Shown here one piece after another: positions 61,653-64,000 of a stretch of 64,000 bases of DNA (position 1 is the stretch's first letter; each line of letters starts with the position of its first letter). The position numbers were made by a program, and so were the translations under genes. Under the pieces are notes generated by a model. The model did no database searches. It was not told the origin of the DNA and worked only from the letters and a program-made list of their open reading frames with translations. This DNA is from Anaerolineaceae bacterium (GTDB lineage: Bacteria; Chloroflexota; Anaerolineae; Anaerolineales; UBA11657): NCBI GenBank assembly GCA_003569365.1, contig BGOS01000023.1:62001-126000 (forward strand). The letters are read 5' to 3'.

Positions 61653-61681
61653 TTGCCCCTGATTCGTGCGTGTGCTAAACT
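61653..61681 (+). promoter_or_regulatory. Promoter for flbD-motA-motB
   Basis: TTGCCC (61653-61658), a 17-base spacer and TAAACT (61676-61681), the latter preceded by TGC (extended -10). The start lies only about three bases before ATG 61691, so the message is nearly leaderless. Confidence 0.7.
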
Positions 61682-61690
61682 GCCCACGTT

Positions 61691-61945
61691 ATGATTCGGG
61701 TAACCCGCTTTGACGGCACTGTGTTGTTTATTAATGCGAATGCCATTAAAAGCATCCAGGCGGCGCCAGACACCATCATCACACTGCTCAACGATCAGGA
61801 CCGGTATATGGTGCGTGAGAGCCGGGAGACTGTGGTTCAAGCGATCCTAACTTACCAGCGCTACGTGCATCAGCCGCTTTCCGGTGATGCAACTACCGCG
61901 ATGGAGCGCTTTATCTTGGATGCCCAATCGGACATCAACGAATAG
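61691..61945 (+). CDS. flbD: FlbD-family flagellar protein
   Basis: The 84-residue protein fits the short FlbD family found in flagellar operons next to motA (MIRVTRFDGTVLFINANAIKSIQ, then DTIITLLNDQDRYMVRES). It is not the Caulobacter sigma54 activator of the same name. Function is unclear. motA starts 18 bases downstream. Confidence 0.88.
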   Translation: MIRVTRFDGTVLFINANAIKSIQAAPDTIITLLNDQDRYMVRESRETVVQAILTYQRYVHQPLSGDATTAMERFILDAQSDINE

Positions 61946-61963
61946 CCGGAGGAAGGCAAGCTC

Positions 61964-62746
61964 ATGAATTTAGCCATGGTGGTGGGGATTGTAATGTCGT
62001 TTGGAATGCTTATGGCTTCCGGGTACATTGAAGGTGGCATGTCGCCGCACATCGTTTTGTTTTTGTTTTCCCACATCACGCCTTTCATGATAACCGTTGG
62101 CGGCGGCATGGGTGCGGCAATAGCGTCCGTGCCGGCGGGCACGGGCTTTGGAGTGCACAAGCTGTTTATTCAGGCTTTCACTTCACCGTCGCACTCCGCG
62201 TTGAAAACGGTGGAAGAGATTGTGGCGATGGCCGATACTGCCAGAAAGGATGGCGTGCTGGCGCTGGAAGCGGTGGTCAAGGACATTCACGATCCGTTTT
62301 TGCAAAAGGGCATGTCCATGGTGGTTGACGGCCTCGATGCTTCTGCGATTGAGAGCGTCCTGAAGCTGGACACTGCCAACATGTCCGCCCGTCATCACGC
62401 GGGGATTGACTTCTTCGGAAAATTTGGGGCCTACGCGCCGACGATGGGCATCATCGGCACCGTCATGGGCTTGATTGAGGTGCTAAAGAACTTGAACCAG
62501 CCGGAGAAGCTCGGCGGTTTGATTGGAGTTGCGTTTCTGGCCACGCTCTGGGGCGTTATGCAGGCCAATGTGTTTTGGCTGCCGATGGGCAGCGGTTTGA
62601 TGCACAAAGACCACCACGAAGTCGAGGCGCGCATGATGGCCCTGACGGGCATCTTGGGCATTCAGGCGGGCGAAAACCCGCGGGTGCTGAAAGAGAAGCT
62701 GCTCTCATATGTTTCACAAGGCGCCCGGCCGAAGGAAGAGGGTTAG
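61964..62746 (+). CDS. motA: Flagellar motor stator protein MotA
   Basis: MotA forms the ion channel of the flagellar stator with MotB. The 260-residue product has four transmembrane helices (NLAMVVGIVMSFGMLMASGYI, then GGGMGAAIASV) and a large cytoplasmic loop with the rotor-contact region (VLALEAVVKDIHDPFLQKGM). Helix 3 reads FGAYAPTMGIIGTVMGLI with the conserved Pro, and helix 4 reads FLATLWGVMQANVFWLPMGS. GGAGGAAG precedes ATG 61964. Motor ion (H+ or Na+) cannot be assigned with confidence. Confidence 0.93.
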   Translation: MNLAMVVGIVMSFGMLMASGYIEGGMSPHIVLFLFSHITPFMITVGGGMGAAIASVPAGTGFGVHKLFIQAFTSPSHSALKTVEEIVAMADTARKDGVLALEAVVKDIHDPFLQKGMSMVVDGLDASAIESVLKLDTANMSARHHAGIDFFGKFGAYAPTMGIIGTVMGLIEVLKNLNQPEKLGGLIGVAFLATLWGVMQANVFWLPMGSGLMHKDHHEVEARMMALTGILGIQAGENPRVLKEKLLSYVSQGARPKEEG

Positions 62747-62783
62747 TAACAAGCTCGCGCGGCTTTTTACTGGGCGAATCTGC

Positions 62784-63797
62784 ATGGCAACTGTAACGCT
62801 CCCAGCACCGCTGCGCGCGCTGGCTGGCGGCAATCGGGAAATCCCGCTGGCCGGGGTGACAGTCCTGAGCGCGCTGCAAAGCGCGGCGCGCGAGTACCCG
62901 CGCCTGCGCCGGCATTTGCTCACGCGCTGGGGCAGCTTGCGCCCGTTGTGGGTGGTGTTTTTAGACGGGCGGCGCTTGCGCTTTCCGGCACTGCGCTTGC
63001 TTTCCCCTGCAGCGCATCTGCAGCTGGTACCCAGCCCGCGCGGTGGCAACTGGCTGATCAGCTACTCGGACTTCATCACGCTGCTGTTTGTTTTTTTTGT
63101 GGTGCTCTACTCAATGGCAGCGACAAACACCACCAAGCTGAAGCTTGTGGTCGAGAATTTAGCGCGGGCGGTGGCCGGCCTAAAGTCGCTTGAGGTTGTA
63201 TCGCCTTCGATCAGCTTGGGCGGTGCCTTGGACAAAGGCAACCCGGTTCCAATCATCATTGCGGAGCTGCCGCCGCGGCCGCCGGAGACGGTGGATATGC
63301 TGACAGACATGGCGGCCCAGCTGCGTGAAGCTGGCGTCAGCGGAGATGTTTCACTGCAGGCGAACGTGGAGAGCACGCTCGTGGCATTTAATGACAAACT
63401 GCTGTTCAAGCCCGGCACGGCGGAGTTTGAGCCGTCTGCTGTGGAAGCATTGCAAGCCATGCTTGAGTTTTTGCAAAACAGTGAGAAGGAAGTGCGCGTG
63501 ATTGGGCATACGGACAACACGGCCACAGACCCGGCGCGGTTTGCGACAAACTGGGAGTTGTCTGGCGCCCGCTCCGTTACAATTGTGCGCTGGCTGATCG
63601 AGATGGGATCCATCGAGCCGAGGCGCCTGGTAGCCGTGGCACAGTCTGAATATCGGCCGCTGTTTCCAAACGACAGCGAAGAGCACAAGAAGAAGAACCG
63701 GCGCAGTGAAATTATGGTTATCAATCCCATAGAAAAGAAGGCCACGATGTCGGTTGGGGCGGTGGGTTCCACAGAAAAGATCCCGGAGCTGCCTTAG
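62784..63797 (+). CDS. motB: MotB stator protein with an N-terminal MoaD/ThiS-like (beta-grasp) domain
   Basis: Residues 1-88 of this 337-residue protein look like a MoaD-type ubiquitin fold: VTLPAPLRALAGGNREIPL, GVTVLSALQSAAREYPRLRR, LRPLWVVFLDGRRLRF, and a terminal LVPSPRGG. Residue 89 leads straight into the MotB anchor, NWLISYSDFITLLFVFFVV, with the ion-binding Asp at 96. The periplasmic OmpA-like peptidoglycan-binding domain follows (LLFKPGTAEFEPSAVEALQ, VIGHTDNTATDPARF, then NRRSEIMVI). Normal MotB has only a short cytoplasmic tail before the helix. ATG 62784 fits the domain start; the frame stays open to 62709 within motA. No stop or start codon separates the two domains. Confidence 0.85.
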   Translation: MATVTLPAPLRALAGGNREIPLAGVTVLSALQSAAREYPRLRRHLLTRWGSLRPLWVVFLDGRRLRFPALRLLSPAAHLQLVPSPRGGNWLISYSDFITLLFVFFVVLYSMAATNTTKLKLVVENLARAVAGLKSLEVVSPSISLGGALDKGNPVPIIIAELPPRPPETVDMLTDMAAQLREAGVSGDVSLQANVESTLVAFNDKLLFKPGTAEFEPSAVEALQAMLEFLQNSEKEVRVIGHTDNTATDPARFATNWELSGARSVTIVRWLIEMGSIEPRRLVAVAQSEYRPLFPNDSEEHKKKNRRSEIMVINPIEKKATMSVGAVGSTEKIPELP

Positions 63798-63819
63798 GGC
63801 GCCTGATCTGGCTTTTGCC

Positions 63820-64000
63820 ATGGCAGCATCATCTTCCTCATCATCTTCCGCCTCGCATGGCGGTGCCGGCGACGCGTGGCTGGTTAGCTTTGCCGACTTC
63901 ATGACGCTGCTATTTGTGTTTTTTGTGGTGATGTATGCCCTTGCGGTTGTGAACGTTTCAAAGATGGAGCAGCTGGCCAAAGTTCTGCAAGCCACAATTG
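63820..64000 (+). CDS. motB: Second MotB stator protein (partial, runs off the window)
   Basis: The visible 60 residues have a Ser-rich start, then GDAWLVSFADFMTLLFVFFVVMYALAV, the MotB transmembrane helix with its conserved Asp (FADFMT). It begins 22 bases after the first motB. The N-terminal tail is short here, as in normal MotB, in contrast to the gene upstream. The periplasmic domain is beyond the window. Confidence 0.88.
   Translation, partial: MAASSSSSSSASHGGAGDAWLVSFADFMTLLFVFFVVMYALAVVNVSKMEQLAKVLQATI

Overview
The window is a GC-rich, gene-dense bacterial chromosome segment. No rRNA or tRNA gene, CRISPR array, insertion sequence or prophage was seen. The gene content points to the phylum Chloroflexota (Anaerolineae/Caldilineae-like). 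The pointers are a topoisomerase I with an N-terminal zinc-binding DUF5679-type domain, a B12-dependent class II ribonucleotide reductase next to nrdR, LysM proteins with Thr/Pro/Ala linkers, a lipoprotein beta-propeller between yidD and yidC, and long pentapeptide-repeat proteins. This assignment is inference from gene content; no marker-gene phylogeny could be run.

Layout. 1-5870: a division and cell-wall cluster, (murC)-murB-ddl-ftsQ-ftsA-ftsZ, closed by a strong terminator. 6.1-9.2 kb: nrdR and nrdJ. 9.2-13.8 kb: a pseudo-receiver/DUF309 fusion, diverging from a three-gene membrane module resembling the antiporter-like subunits of complex I/hydrogenase-4. 13.8-19.3 kb: two GT4 glycosyltransferases diverging from a coiled-coil gene and selB. 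19.3-26.2 kb (minus strand): the classic origin-proximal order rpmH-rnpA-yidD-lipoprotein-yidC-jag-parA-parB, followed by an amidohydrolase. dnaA, dnaN and a DnaA-box cluster are not in the window. 26.2-33.5 kb: a second ParA-like ATPase with a membrane partner, a small protein behind a possible pseudoknotted leader, a lipoprotein/zinc-ribbon/pentapeptide operon, TerC and a LysM-glycosidase. 33.5-41.3 kb: gyrB, a membrane protein, murA (active-site Cys replaced by Asp), a 14-repeat secreted propeller-like protein and DegV. 41.5-47.8 kb: ffh-rpsP-khpA-rimM-dprA-topA. 47.8-57.6 kb: a two-TM protein, greA, glycerate 2-kinase, an apparently frameshifted K+ channel with a separate cyclic-nucleotide-binding protein, a candidate structured RNA, and a 1017-residue pentapeptide-repeat protein. 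57.7-64.0 kb: two sensor kinases, an OmpR-type regulator, then flbD-motA-motB-motB of the flagellar stator.

Two points stand out. The first of two tandem motB genes encodes a MoaD/ThiS-like beta-grasp domain, ending in Gly-Gly, fused directly in front of the MotB transmembrane helix. In addition, at least seven genes have a TATAAT-like -10 box ending only 6-7 bases before the start codon and no Shine-Dalgarno sequence, which predicts leaderless mRNAs. The cell-wall and ribosomal genes instead carry normal AGGAG-type sites, so two modes of translation initiation appear to coexist.
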